From: Acidovorax sp. A79
GTDB taxonomy: Bacteria > Pseudomonadota > Gammaproteobacteria > Burkholderiales > Burkholderiaceae_C
Length of the DNA: 64,000 bases
Direction of reading: 5' to 3'
Assembly: GCF_041154505.1 (NCBI RefSeq)
Contig: NZ_AP028672.1
Coordinates: forward strand, 3,140,501 to 3,204,500
This document shows positions 1 to 7,965 of this stretch, piece after piece; position 1 is the first letter of the stretch; each line of letters starts with the position of its first letter. Both the position numbers and the translations under genes were made by a program. The notes beneath the pieces were generated by a model. It did not search any database. It worked only from the letters and a program-made list of their open reading frames with translations, and was not told the DNA's origin.

Positions 1-17
1 GCAATCAGCAGGCGGCA

Positions 18-827
18 ATGACCACCGCCACCGAGATCAGCAACCGCATCATCGAAGCCGTGATGGCGCAAAAGCTCGCCCCGGGCTCGCGCCTGGGCGA
101 GCAGCAGCTGGCCATGCTGTTCGACTGCAGCCGCACCATCGTGCGCGAGGCGCTCACGCGGCTGTCCACGCGCGGCATCGTCACCGTGAGCGCGCGGCGT
201 GGCTGGTATGTGATCGAACCCTCGGAAGACGAGGCGCGCGAGGCCTTCGAAGCGCGCCGCGTGATCGAACTGGGCCTGCTGCACCAGCTCAAGGCGGTGG
301 ACAAGGCGGCCGTGCGCCAGCTCAGGAGCCACCTGCAGCGCGAGAAGGCGGCGCTGGCGGGCAGCGACGTGGGCGCGCGCAGCTTCCTGCTGGGCGACTT
401 CCATGTGTGCCTGGCCGAATGCCTGGGCAATTCACTGCTGGCCGACACGCTGCGCGACTTCACGGCGCGCACCACGCTGATCGCCATGCTCTACCAGTCG
501 TCGCACGATGCCGCGCAGTCGTGCGCCGACCACGTGCGCATCGTCGAGGCGCTGGAGGCGGGCGACATCGCCCAGGCCGAGGCGCTCATGTCCGAGCACA
601 TCGGCTCGGTGCAATCCGCGCTGCGCCTGCAGGCCAGCACCGACCCGCTGGCCGGGCTGCGCGATGCGCTGGCCCCGGTGCGCAAGACCACTGCCGCCGC
701 AGCGGACACCACCGCGCAGCCCCGGCAACGCAAGCCCCGCGCTGCGTCCAAGAGTTCTACCCCGAAAGCGTCCGACCAGGACGCAGCACCCGCCGACGCA
801 TCCACCTACCTAGGAGCCCTGCTATGA
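18..827 (+). CDS. GntR-family (FCD type) transcriptional regulator
   Basis: A 269-residue cytoplasmic DNA-binding regulator. The N-terminus carries a GntR winged helix (roughly residues 5-70, with LGEQQLAMLFDCSRTIVREAL as the recognition region), followed by an all-helical FCD-type effector domain to about residue 215 and an Ala/Pro/Lys-rich tail. Its TGA stop overlaps the ATG of the downstream amino-acid binding protein (ATGA), so it is very probably co-transcribed with that importer and controls it. The reading frame stays open upstream of the chosen ATG to the window edge, so the true start could lie outside. The ligand is unknown; an amino acid is an inference from the neighbours. Confidence 0.85.
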   Translation: MTTATEISNRIIEAVMAQKLAPGSRLGEQQLAMLFDCSRTIVREALTRLSTRGIVTVSARRGWYVIEPSEDEAREAFEARRVIELGLLHQLKAVDKAAVRQLRSHLQREKAALAGSDVGARSFLLGDFHVCLAECLGNSLLADTLRDFTARTTLIAMLYQSSHDAAQSCADHVRIVEALEAGDIAQAEALMSEHIGSVQSALRLQASTDPLAGLRDALAPVRKTTAAAADTTAQPRQRKPRAASKSSTPKASDQDAAPADASTYLGALL

Positions 828-1645
828 CCGCCCCCCGTGCCTTTGTTTCCTCGACCCGCCGCCTGACACTGGGCGTGCTCGCCGCCACGGGCCTGTGGGC
901 CGCGCTGATGGCCCCTGCCGCCCACGCGCAGAACGCGCTGGACAACATCCTCAAGGCCAAGGAAATCAAGATCGCCATCCCCACCGACTATCCGCCCTAC
1001 GGCTTTGTCGGCACCGACCTCAAGCCCCAGGGCCTGGATGTCGAGATGGCCAACTACATCGCCACCAAGCTGGGCGTGAAGGTCGAGTTGATCCCCGTGA
1101 CCAGCGCCAACCGCATCCCCTACCTGCAGACGCAGAAGGCCGACCTCGTCATCTCCACGCTGGGCAAGAACCCCGAGCGCGAGAAGGTCATCGACTTCAC
1201 TGCGGCCTACGCGCCGTTCTTCCAGGCCGTGTTTGCCAGCAAGAGCCTGAACATCAAGAGTTTTGCCGACCTCACGGGCAAGTCGGTGGCCGTGACCCGT
1301 GGCGCCATGGAGGACCAGGAACTGGCCAAGGTCGCGCCCGCGGGCGTGGACGTGAAGCGTTTTGAAGACCACGCGGCCAGCATCTCGGCCTTCGTGTCGG
1401 GCCAGACGCAGGCCATTGCCACCAGCGCCTCCACGGCCGGCACCATCATGGTCAAGAACCCCAACCTGCAGACCGAATACAAGCTGCTGCTCAAGGACAG
1501 CCCCAACTTCATCGGCGTGGCCAAGGGCGAGGACAAGCTGCGCCTGCGCGTGAACGAGATCATCGCCGAGGCGAAGAAGTCGGGCGACATCGACAAGCTC
1601 TCCAGCAAGTGGCTGGGCCGTCCCGCCGGCGAACTGCCCCTGTGA
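824..1645 (+). CDS. Amino-acid ABC transporter periplasmic binding protein
   Basis: A 273-residue solute-binding protein of the polar amino-acid family (SBP family 3). A signal peptide is visible (Arg-rich start, then a hydrophobic stretch ending AAHAQ, residues 1-34). The mature part begins with the family pattern IKIAIPTDYPPYGFVG and continues with GLDVEMANYIATKLGVKVELIPV. It is translationally coupled to the GntR gene upstream and followed by two permeases and an ATPase, so this is a complete importer. Substrate is not determinable; the family takes polar or charged amino acids. Confidence 0.92.
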   Translation: MTAPRAFVSSTRRLTLGVLAATGLWAALMAPAAHAQNALDNILKAKEIKIAIPTDYPPYGFVGTDLKPQGLDVEMANYIATKLGVKVELIPVTSANRIPYLQTQKADLVISTLGKNPEREKVIDFTAAYAPFFQAVFASKSLNIKSFADLTGKSVAVTRGAMEDQELAKVAPAGVDVKRFEDHAASISAFVSGQTQAIATSASTAGTIMVKNPNLQTEYKLLLKDSPNFIGVAKGEDKLRLRVNEIIAEAKKSGDIDKLSSKWLGRPAGELPL

Positions 1646-1708
1646 ACGCACACCACTGACCATTTGCTGAACAGGCCTGGGGCGTGACAAGCGCCGCAGG
1701 GCAACCGC

Positions 1709-2383
1709 ATGCTGATTGCGCTGGATTTCTCTGCCGTGCTGTCCTCCTGGCCGCTGCTGGTGCGCGGTGTGGTCTGGACCATCGGGCTCACGGTGGTGGG
1801 TACCGTGCTGGGCCTGTTGCTGGGCACGGCCTGTGCCTGGGCGCGCGCCCGCAACCTGGGGCCGCGTGCGCTGCCGCTGCGCTGGGCCGTGGCCGCCTAT
1901 GTGGAGCTGGTGCGCAACACGCCCTTCATCGTGCAGCTGTTCTTCCTGTTCTTCGGCCTGCCGGCGCTCGGGTTCAAGCTCTCGCCCGAGGTGGCCTCCG
2001 TGCTGGCCATGGTGATCAACCTGGGCGCGTATTCGGCCGAGATCATCCGCGCCGGCATCGAGGCCACGCCGCGCGGGCAGATCGAAGCCGCGCAGAGCCT
2101 GGCCCTGACGCCCGGCCAGACCTTCCGCCGTGTGGTGCTGCCGCCGGCGCTGCTCAAGGTGTGGCCGGCCATGGTGAGCCAGATCATCATCGTGATGCTG
2201 GGCTCGGCCGTGTGCGGGCAGATCTCCACGCCGGAACTGAGCTACGCGGCCAACCTGATCTCCAGCAACACCTTCCGCGCGTTCGAGGCGTTCATCCTGG
2301 CGACGGCCGTGTACCTGGCGCTGTCGATGCTGACCCGCCGCCTGCTCATCTGGGTGGGTGCCCGATTCTTGGTGGGGAGATAA
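1709..2383 (+). CDS. Amino-acid ABC transporter permease (HisM/GlnP type)
   Basis: A 224-residue inner-membrane permease with about five hydrophobic segments. The coupling loop motif is readable around residues 112-132 (EIIRAGIEATPRGQIEAAQSL), diagnostic of the polar amino-acid permease family. It lies 63 bp after the binding protein and 3 bp before a second, related permease, so the two probably form the heterodimeric channel of one importer. The ATG at 1709 is used because the hydrophobic N-terminus starts right after it. Confidence 0.92.
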   Translation: MLIALDFSAVLSSWPLLVRGVVWTIGLTVVGTVLGLLLGTACAWARARNLGPRALPLRWAVAAYVELVRNTPFIVQLFFLFFGLPALGFKLSPEVASVLAMVINLGAYSAEIIRAGIEATPRGQIEAAQSLALTPGQTFRRVVLPPALLKVWPAMVSQIIIVMLGSAVCGQISTPELSYAANLISSNTFRAFEAFILATAVYLALSMLTRRLLIWVGARFLVGR

Positions 2384-2386
2384 GCC

Positions 2387-3040
2387 ATGGTGGAATTTTC
2401 TCTGTGGGACATCCTGCGCAACCTGCTGATGGCCGCGCGCTGGACCGTCAGTCTCTCGCTCATTGCCTTCATCGGCGGCGGGCTGGTGGGCCTGTTGCTG
2501 CTGGTGCTGCGCCTGTCCAAGGTGCGGGGTACCGAGCGCCTGATCGGTGCCTATGTGCAGGTGTTCCAGGGCACGCCGCTGCTCATGCAGCTGTTCCTGG
2601 CGTACTTCGGCATTGCGCTCTTTGGCATCAAGACCTCGCCGTGGACGGCCGCCGCCGTGGCACTCACGCTCTACACCAGCGCCTATCTCACGGAGATCTG
2701 GCGCGGCTGCGTGGCCTCCATCCCCAAGGGCCAGTGGGAGGCGGCGCAGAGCCTGGCCCTGAACTTTGGCGAGCAGCTGCGCCATGTGGTGCTGCCGCAG
2801 GCACTGCGCATTGCGGTGCCGCCCACCGTGGGTTTTCTGGTGCAGGTGATCAAGGGCACGGCGCTGGCATCGGTGATCGGCTTTGTCGAGCTGACCAAGG
2901 CCGGCAGCATGATCTCCAACGCCACCTACCAGCCCTTCCTGGTCTACGCCTGCGTGGCCCTGCTGTACTTTGTTTTGTGCTTCCCGGTGAGCCTGGTGGC
3001 GCAGTCCCTTGAAAGGAAACTCCATGGCAACCGCAGTTGA
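2387..3040 (+). CDS. Amino-acid ABC transporter permease, second subunit
   Basis: A 217-residue membrane permease paralogous to the preceding one. The EAA loop is visible as EIWRGCVASIPKGQWEAAQSL near residues 105-125. It starts 3 bp after the first permease stops, and its 3' end overlaps the ATPase gene by 17 bp, showing tight operon packing. Together with its partner it forms the translocation path for the amino acid delivered by the binding protein at 824-1645. Confidence 0.92.
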   Translation: MVEFSLWDILRNLLMAARWTVSLSLIAFIGGGLVGLLLLVLRLSKVRGTERLIGAYVQVFQGTPLLMQLFLAYFGIALFGIKTSPWTAAAVALTLYTSAYLTEIWRGCVASIPKGQWEAAQSLALNFGEQLRHVVLPQALRIAVPPTVGFLVQVIKGTALASVIGFVELTKAGSMISNATYQPFLVYACVALLYFVLCFPVSLVAQSLERKLHGNRS

Positions 3041-3818
3041 TACAACCCCGGCTCCCGCCCACGACGGCATCGTGGTGGGCGCGCCGCCCATCGTGGACAT
3101 CACGGCCCTGCGCAAGTCCTACGGCACGAACGAGGTGCTCAAGGGCATCGACCTCAAGGTGCAAAAGGGCGAGGTGATCGCCATCATCGGCAAGAGCGGC
3201 TCGGGCAAGAGCACGCTGCTGCGCTGCGTGAACGGGCTGGAGGTCTTTCAGGAGGGTGCCCTCAGCGTCAACGGCAAGAAGCTCATGCACGACAGCCCCA
3301 CGGCCATGCGTGAGCTGCGCCAGCAGGTGGGCATGATTTTTCAGAACTTCAACCTGTTCCCGCACCTTTCGGTGGGCCGCAACATCATGCTGGCCCCCAC
3401 GCTGGTGAAGTCGCGCGACGCCGCCACGGCGGCCGCGCAGGCGCGCAAGCTCCTCGAGCGCGTGGGCCTGGCAGAAAAATTCGACGCCATGCCCGACCAG
3501 CTCTCGGGCGGGCAGCAGCAGCGCGTGGCCATTGCCCGCGCCCTGGCCATGGAGCCACAGGTGCTGCTGTGCGACGAGATCACCTCGGCGCTCGACCCTG
3601 AATTGGTGGGTGAGGTGTTGCGCGTGGTGGAGTCGCTCGCGCTGGAAGGCATGACACTGATGATGGTCACGCACGAGATGGCATTCGCGCGCAAGGTCAG
3701 CGACCGCGTGATCTTCATGCACCAGGGCCGTGTGCACGAGACGGGCACGCCCGCCGAGCTGTTCGGCCACCCGCGCACGCCTGAACTGCAGCAATTCCTG
3801 TCCTCGCTGCACGACTGA
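3024..3818 (+). CDS. Amino-acid ABC transporter ATP-binding protein
   Basis: A 264-residue ATPase that powers the importer. Walker A is GKSGSGKST (about residue 57), the Q-loop lies in [16 protein letters not shown], the signature is [15 protein letters not shown], Walker B is [14 protein letters not shown], and the H-loop is MVTHEM. The family more often has DEPTSALDPE, so Ile replaces the usual Pro-Thr pair here. A TTG at 3009 is in frame, but ATG 3024 is preferred because GAAAGGAAA lies just upstream. The gene overlaps the second permease. Confidence 0.93.
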   Translation: MATAVDTTPAPAHDGIVVGAPPIVDITALRKSYGTNEVLKGIDLKVQKGEVIAIIGKSGSGKSTLLRCVNGLEVFQEGALSVNGKKLMHDSPTAMRELRQQVGMIFQNFNLFPHLSVGRNIMLAPTLVKSRDAATAAAQARKLLERVGLAEKFDAMPDQLSGGQQQRVAIARALAMEPQVLLCDEITSALDPELVGEVLRVVESLALEGMTLMMVTHEMAFARKVSDRVIFMHQGRVHETGTPAELFGHPRTPELQQFLSSLHD

Positions 3819-3845
3819 CGGCGGCCCTCGGCGCGCAGGCGCAAA

Positions 3846-3885
3846 AGCCCGCCCACGGTCTGGAACGCTCCAGGGCGGGCGGGCT
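3846..3885 (-). terminator. Candidate terminator hairpin between convergent genes
   Basis: A 9-bp stem, AGCCCGCCC / GGGCGGGCT, with a loop of about 22 nt. On the minus strand the stem is followed by TTT, so it most likely ends the EF-hand transcript coming from the right. There is no T-run on the plus strand. Confidence 0.4.
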
Positions 3886-3969
3886 CGCGGACGCCAATGG
3901 TCCGCTACACGCGGTGGTCACCCCGGGTTTGGCTCCGTGGCCAAGAGCCAGGGCATCCGGGATGGAGGA

Positions 3970-4332
3970 TCAGGAAAGAAGGCCCTTCTCGAATTCGGCT
4001 GGAGACAGGGAGCCGCTCTGGTCGGCATCCAGTTCCTTGAAGCGCTGGCTGATGGCCGGCAGCTTGGTGGCTTCCTTCTCGCTCAGCTTGCCGTCCTTGT
4101 CGGTGTCGGCGCGATTGAAAGCGTTGGTGGCGGCCATGGAGGGGTTTCCGGTGCCAGGGCCGTAGGAGTATTTGGGGTCTCCCGGGGCTGCGGCCTTGCT
4201 GGCCGGCGCAGGCTGGGGCGAAGTGGAAGTGGACTGTGCCTGCAATGCGCCCACGCCACCCAGGGAGAGGGCGGCGAAGAGCATCACGCTGCGCGTATCG
4301 AACGAATAGGTGCGTCGTTGCAGTGCTTTCAT
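3970..4332 (-). CDS. Periplasmic EF-hand calcium-binding protein
   Basis: A 120-residue exported protein. An N-terminal signal segment (residues about 15-33, ending ALQAQ) is followed by a Pro/Ala/Ser-rich stretch and two EF-hand loops: DTDKDGKLSEKE (about residues 76-87) and DADQSGSLSPAE (about 101-112). Both loops have Asp at positions 1, 3 and 5 or an acceptable equivalent, Gly at 6 and Glu at 12, so both should bind calcium. It is transcribed divergently from another EF-hand protein at 4654. The partner or process is unknown. Confidence 0.85.
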   Translation of the reverse strand: MKALQRRTYSFDTRSVMLFAALSLGGVGALQAQSTSTSPQPAPASKAAAPGDPKYSYGPGTGNPSMAATNAFNRADTDKDGKLSEKEATKLPAISQRFKELDADQSGSLSPAEFEKGLLS

Positions 4333-4653
4333 GGAAGCTAGGCTCCTTCGAAGTTGAACAGGGTTTCATTGCACCGCAGCAGGCCGGGCAAGGCCAGCAC
4401 TCTTGCCTGCTGTTGCCCGGGCCAACATTTCCCAGCGCGGTGTAACCGGCAGCGGCTGCTTTGTAGGGCAATGCGGAGGGGATGTACCCAAACGTAGGGC
4501 GCCACAGGCGCCCGCCCGACGCCGCGGGCCGGTTGCCGGATGACTGGCAGGCCGGGGCATGTCCTACATCGGCGTTCCCGCCTGCCCAAAACAATGCACT
4601 TCAGCATCCCGCTGGATGGATGTTTTTTGTTGTTTTATCCCAAGGAGCCTCTC
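4333..4653. other. Divergent intergenic region between two EF-hand genes
   Basis: About 320 bp containing no convincing ORF. It must hold the promoters of both divergent EF-hand genes. The only clear element is the AAGGAG ribosome site of the right-hand gene and a T-rich run at 4622-4638. No recognisable operator was found. Confidence 0.5.
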
Positions 4654-5094
4654 ATGCAAAAGCAAACCGTTGTGGCCGCCCTCGCCGCCCTGGCCTGCAC
4701 CGCCGCCCTCGCGCAGGCGCCCGCCACCAACACCGCCCGCCCCCCTTCCGAGGTGAATCCCGCCGCTTCGGGCGGCCCCGCCGCCGCGAATGCGCAGAAC
4801 AAGGCCGACAACCGTGCCAGCCAGAGCACGGCGGCGCCCGCCAACCCTGCCAAGGGCGATGGCCGTGGCGCCCCGGTGGCAGAGATCAACCCCAGCGCCT
4901 CCGGGGGCAAGGCCGCCGCCAAGGCGGAAACGCGGGTGAACGCCCGCCTCATGGACTCCAACGGCGACGGCATGGTGTCGCGCCAGGAGTGGGACACGTA
5001 CCACGCCAATGCGTGGAACAACCTCAAGCCCTCGAACACGGGTGTCTCCACGGCGGACATCGACAAGCTCAACCGCTCGACGGCGACCCAGTGA
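4654..5094 (+). CDS. Exported EF-hand protein with an internal repeat
   Basis: A 146-residue protein. It starts at ATG 4654, preceded by AAGGAG; an upstream in-frame ATG at 4540 is rejected for lack of a signal and ribosome site. A signal peptide ends near LAQA (residue about 20). The middle holds two copies of one unit, EVNPAASGGPAAANAQ and EINPSASGGKAAAKAE (about 75 % alike). A single EF-hand loop, DSNGDGMVSRQE, follows near residue 108. Such single-EF-hand, Ala-rich exported proteins are common in Comamonadaceae and uncharacterised. A strong terminator follows. Confidence 0.8.
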   Translation: MQKQTVVAALAALACTAALAQAPATNTARPPSEVNPAASGGPAAANAQNKADNRASQSTAAPANPAKGDGRGAPVAEINPSASGGKAAAKAETRVNARLMDSNGDGMVSRQEWDTYHANAWNNLKPSNTGVSTADIDKLNRSTATQ

Positions 5095-5148
5095 CCCTGG
5101 TGGCCGGCGGCAGCCGGTGGGCGGCAGCGCGATAGGGGCTGCCCGCCC

Positions 5149-5187
5149 GCCCCTTGCACCGGGTGCGTGTGCAAGGGGCTTTTTTTT
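5149..5187 (+). terminator. Rho-independent terminator of the EF-hand gene
   Basis: A perfect 11-bp stem (GCCCCTTGCAC / GTGCAAGGGGC, 5149-5159 and 5169-5179) with a 9-nt loop, followed by eight T residues. Confidence 0.92.
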
Positions 5188-5283
5188 GAATACCGGCCCG
5201 GCGGGCGCGGTGGCGGAAAATCGCGGGTGCAGATTCCCCGCGCGGCCCTGCGCCGCATCCCCCACCGACCAAGCAAGGCACCC

Positions 5284-5853
5284 ATGGGCAACCGACTCAC
5301 ACAGATCGCCACGCGCACCGGCGACGCCGGCACCACCGGCCTGGGCAACAACGAACGCGTCTCCAAGGACAGCCTGCGCATCCATGCGCTCGGTGACGTG
5401 GATGAGCTCAACTCCCACATCGGCCTGCTGCTGTGCGAGCGCGTGCCGGAGGACGTGCGCGGCCTGCTCGTCGAGGTGCAGCACCAGTTGTTCAACCTGG
5501 GGGGCGAGCTGTCGATCCCGGGCTTCGAACTGCTCAAGCCGCAAGCGGTGCTGGCACTGGATGACGCCCTGGCCCACCACAACGCGGCGCTGCCGCGCCT
5601 GCAGGAATTCATCCTGCCCGCCGGCACCCGAGCCGCCGCGCAAGCCCATGTCTGCCGCACCGTGGCGCGCCGCGCCGAACGCGCCGTGGTCGCCCTGGGC
5701 AACGAAGAGGCGCTGAACGACGCGCCGCGCCAGTACCTCAACCGCCTCTCCGACCTGATGTTCGTCCTGGCCCGCGTGCTCAACCGCATGGATGGCGGGG
5801 ATGACGTGTACTGGAAAAGCGAGCGCCTGGCGCAGCAGAATGCTACTGAATAG
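5284..5853 (+). CDS. Cob(I)alamin adenosyltransferase (PduO type)
   Basis: A 189-residue cytoplasmic enzyme that transfers the adenosyl group of ATP to cob(I)alamin, giving adenosylcobalamin. The family's ATP-binding N-terminal motif is present (TRTGDAGTTGLGNNERVSK, residues 10-28), with the DVDELNSHIG segment and the C-terminal helix RAVVALGNEEALNDAPRQYLNRLSD. Start ATG 5284 gives the usual length; an upstream in-frame extension would read through the preceding terminator. The last residues (NATE) and the stop codon fall inside a dispersed repeat that begins here. No cobalamin riboswitch is visible upstream. Confidence 0.92.
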   Translation: MGNRLTQIATRTGDAGTTGLGNNERVSKDSLRIHALGDVDELNSHIGLLLCERVPEDVRGLLVEVQHQLFNLGGELSIPGFELLKPQAVLALDDALAHHNAALPRLQEFILPAGTRAAAQAHVCRTVARRAERAVVALGNEEALNDAPRQYLNRLSDLMFVLARVLNRMDGGDDVYWKSERLAQQNATE

Positions 5854-5900
5854 ATAGCTTCTGGCGCTTACCCAGTAAGCGCTGGAGAGTAATTTTCTAT
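5838..5900 (+). repeat. Dispersed 3'-end repeat, family 1, copy A
   Basis: AGAATGCTACTG..GATAGCTTCTGGCGCTTA.CCAG.TAAGCGCTGGAG: the ATAGCT box, the GCGCTTA / TAAGCGC inverted arms and the A/T-rich flanks of the family are present. It overlaps the end of the adenosyltransferase gene and supplies its stop codon. Confidence 0.75.
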
Positions 5901-5934
5901 AAATTCAACCCTGCCCGCTCCGGGTGGCGCTGCC

Positions 5935-6042
5935 CACCAGGGCAGCCAAGCAAGGGCCGCCCCGCAGCGAGGGCTGCGTCCCCCTTCCCGAGTCGCGTTA
6001 GCGATTCGAGAGAAGGGGAAGGCACGAAGTGCCTCAGGGGGA
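5935..6042 (+). repeat. Dispersed GC-rich repeat, family 2, copy 1
   Basis: About 108 bp reading CCACCAGGGC...AAGGGCCGCCCCGC...GCGTCCCCCTT...hairpin (CGAGTCGC / GCGATTCG)...AAGGCACGAAGTGCC...AGGGGG. The reverse complement of 42942-43053 follows the same order of blocks almost throughout. Confidence 0.65.
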
Positions 6043-6048
6043 TGCACC

Positions 6049-6471
6049 TTATCTCGGCGCCAGGATCGCCATGGTCAGCCGCGACACGCAGGTGAGCTCG
6101 CCCGCGTCGTTGACCATGTCGATGTGCCACACGTGCGTGGTGCGGCCCAGGTGGATGGGCCGGGCGGTGGCCGTCACCCAGCCGCTGGTGGCGGAGCGCA
6201 GGTGGTTGGCGTTGATGTCCAGGCCCACGGCGTTGTGGCCCTCGGGGCTGGCGTAGTAGGCGCCCACCGAGCCCAGCGACTCGGCCAGCACCACGCTCAC
6301 GCCGCCGTGCAGCAGCCCGAAGGGCTGTTTGGTGCGCTGGTCCACCGGCACGCGGCCGCGCAGGAAGTCGTCACCCAGTTCGATGATCTCGATGCCCAGG
6401 TGCGAGGCAGCGGTGTTGTGGTGGTCGGCGTTGAGTCGAGCCAGGTCGACGGGCTTTTTCCAGATGGGCAT
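6049..6471 (-). CDS. Hotdog-fold acyl-CoA thioesterase (YdiI/PaaI family)
   Basis: A 140-residue enzyme closely resembling E. coli YdiI/MenI, which hydrolyses aromatic and 1,4-dihydroxy-2-naphthoyl-CoA thioesters. Family blocks are clear: MPIWKKPVDLARLN at the start, QPFGLLHGGVSVVLAESLGS (the Glu of AES is the catalytic position), and RPIHLGRTTHVW. Start ATG 6471 gives the typical length and matches the YdiI N-terminus; a longer frame to 6537 exists. Physiological substrate unknown. It is convergent with the adenosyltransferase. Confidence 0.88.
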   Translation of the reverse strand: MPIWKKPVDLARLNADHHNTAASHLGIEIIELGDDFLRGRVPVDQRTKQPFGLLHGGVSVVLAESLGSVGAYYASPEGHNAVGLDINANHLRSATSGWVTATARPIHLGRTTHVWHIDMVNDAGELTCVSRLTMAILAPR

Positions 6472-6570
6472 GGTGGCTTCGGTCGGACAGAGGGATGAAT
6501 CTTTTCGGACCGGCCATTGTGCCCATCTTGCTCTCATGGGCGCAGCCCCGGCCTGGCGCCACCGTGGATC

Positions 6571-6631
6571 CGGCCCTGCCGGTCCACCGGAGGCGTCCCC
6601 CTTGAGGAACGGCGCGCAGCGCCCCAGGGGG
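6571..6631 (+). repeat. Dispersed GC-rich repeat, family 2, copy 3 (short form)
   Basis: GGCCCTGCCGGTCCACCGGAG followed by GCGTCCCCCTTGAGG, GGCGCGCAGCGCC and AGGGGG. It keeps the GCGTCCCCCTT block and the closing AGGGGG of family 2, with a different inner hairpin. It lies at the 3' end of the ABC binding protein at 6632. Confidence 0.5.
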
Positions 6632-7783
6632 TTACCCGATGAATTTGCCGTTGGCGCCCATCACGCCCAGGTCCAGGAAACGCGAGCCCACATAGGGGGC
6701 GCTGCCGGCGTAGTCGATCGTGAGGCCGCCCAGGTCGTTGCTGCGGATGCCGGCCAGCGCGTTGCGCAGCCTGGCGCGGGTCAGCTCGCGGCCGGCGCGC
6801 TCCAGGCCTTCGGCGAGCACGCGGGCGTTCACATAGCCCTCGAAGCTGCGGCTCGAGAATTCCTGAAAGCCCACCGCCTTCATGGCGCGCTGGTAGTCGC
6901 GCACCAGGGCAACGCTGGTGCGGCCGGCGTCGGGCAGCACCATCGACAGCGCGATGCCCGCCGCCTTGCCACCGAGCTGGCGCAGGTTGTCGCCGGACAG
7001 GGCCACGCTGGTCGCTGCCAGCGGCGTGCTGGGCGACACCTTCTTGAATTCGCTGACCAGCGCGGCCGACACGTCGCCCGCCGTCCCCAGCAGCACCGTC
7101 GTGGGCTTGGCCGCCACGGCCTGCCTGACCACGTCGGCCACCTGCGCGCCCTGTGCGTCGAGCTTGAACGCCTTGGGCGCGGGCTGCTGGGCCGCCTTCA
7201 TGGCGTTGTTCACATCGGCCAGGAATTCGCGGCCGAAGGCGGTGTCCTGGTAGACGATGGCCAGGTCGGTGATGCCCATGGCCACCAGCTTCTGCGTGAG
7301 GCGCTGGGCCTCGTCGGAGTAGCTGGCGCGCACGTGGAACACCGAGCGGTACTCGGCCTTGCGCAGCGACGTGGCGCCGCTTTGCGGGGCCACGTAGGGG
7401 ATCTGCGCCTCGTCCACCAGCGGCAGGATGCGCTGGTTGTTGGCCGTGCCCATGCACGACAGCAGCGCCACCACGCCGCCGTCGGCGATCAGCTTGCGCG
7501 CGTTCTCCTCCGAGCGGGCGGCGTCATAGCCGTCGTCCAGCGCCAGCAGCTTCAGCTCCCGGCCATGGATGCCGCGCACGTTCGCCTGGGCGATGCCCGC
7601 GTCCAGGCCCTGCTTGAGTTCCTTGCCCAGGCTGGCCAGGGCACCGGTCAGGCCGACGGAGCAGCCAATGGCCACGCTCCTGGCGTCCATCGGGTCCTGC
7701 ACGCCCACGGCGCGCGACGGGTTGGCAAAAAGCAGGCCGGCGCTGGCAGCGGCAAGGGACTGGGTGAACTGGCGACGTTGCAT
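6632..7783 (-). CDS. Branched-chain amino-acid type ABC binding protein (LivK-like), orphan
   Basis: A 383-residue periplasmic binding protein of the LivJ/LivK fold. The N-terminus MQRRQFTQSLAAASAGLLFANPSRAVG is a Tat-like or Sec signal. The mature domain shows IGCSVGLTGALASLGKELKQGLDAGIAQAN and later VALLSCMGTANNQRILPLVDEAQIPYVAPQSGA, typical of the family. No permease or ATPase lies next to it, so it must borrow a membrane complex or act in sensing. An AGGGTTAACCCT palindrome lies about 100 bp upstream. Start ATG 7783 is chosen because the signal peptide begins there. Confidence 0.88.
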   Translation of the reverse strand: MQRRQFTQSLAAASAGLLFANPSRAVGVQDPMDARSVAIGCSVGLTGALASLGKELKQGLDAGIAQANVRGIHGRELKLLALDDGYDAARSEENARKLIADGGVVALLSCMGTANNQRILPLVDEAQIPYVAPQSGATSLRKAEYRSVFHVRASYSDEAQRLTQKLVAMGITDLAIVYQDTAFGREFLADVNNAMKAAQQPAPKAFKLDAQGAQVADVVRQAVAAKPTTVLLGTAGDVSAALVSEFKKVSPSTPLAATSVALSGDNLRQLGGKAAGIALSMVLPDAGRTSVALVRDYQRAMKAVGFQEFSSRSFEGYVNARVLAEGLERAGRELTRARLRNALAGIRSNDLGGLTIDYAGSAPYVGSRFLDLGVMGANGKFIG

Positions 7784-7883
7784 GGCAGGAAAACTCACGG
7801 ACAAGAAGGCCACCAGCCCCGCGAAGGGCTGGTGGCCGGTGAAGAAAAAGGAAAACGGGGGGAGGCCTGGTGGTCCGACGACC

Positions 7884-7897
7884 AAGGGTTAACCCTG
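7884..7897. promoter_or_regulatory. Palindrome AAGGGTTAACCCTG, site 1
   Basis: A 12-bp perfect dyad (AGGGTTAACCCT) about 100 bp upstream of the LivK-like gene and downstream of the CoA-transferase. Two relatives occur in this window (9591-9606 and 56295-56309), so it looks like the operator of a shared regulator. The regulator is unknown. Confidence 0.5.
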
Positions 7898-7965
7898 ATT
7901 CTACCCAGGGCCTGTGACAAGACCATGTTCTCCCTGCCGGGCCGGGGGATTCGGCCGGGGCCTGG

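Noticed and set aside
806-3115. A 769-codon open frame on the minus strand opposite the amino-acid importer
   Set aside because: It mirrors real genes with family motifs on the plus strand; His/Gln/Arg/Gly-rich translation is typical of antisense frames in G+C-rich DNA.
5095-5283. A cobalamin riboswitch upstream of the adenosyltransferase
   Set aside because: No B12-box-like sequence; the region is taken up by a terminator and a short gap.
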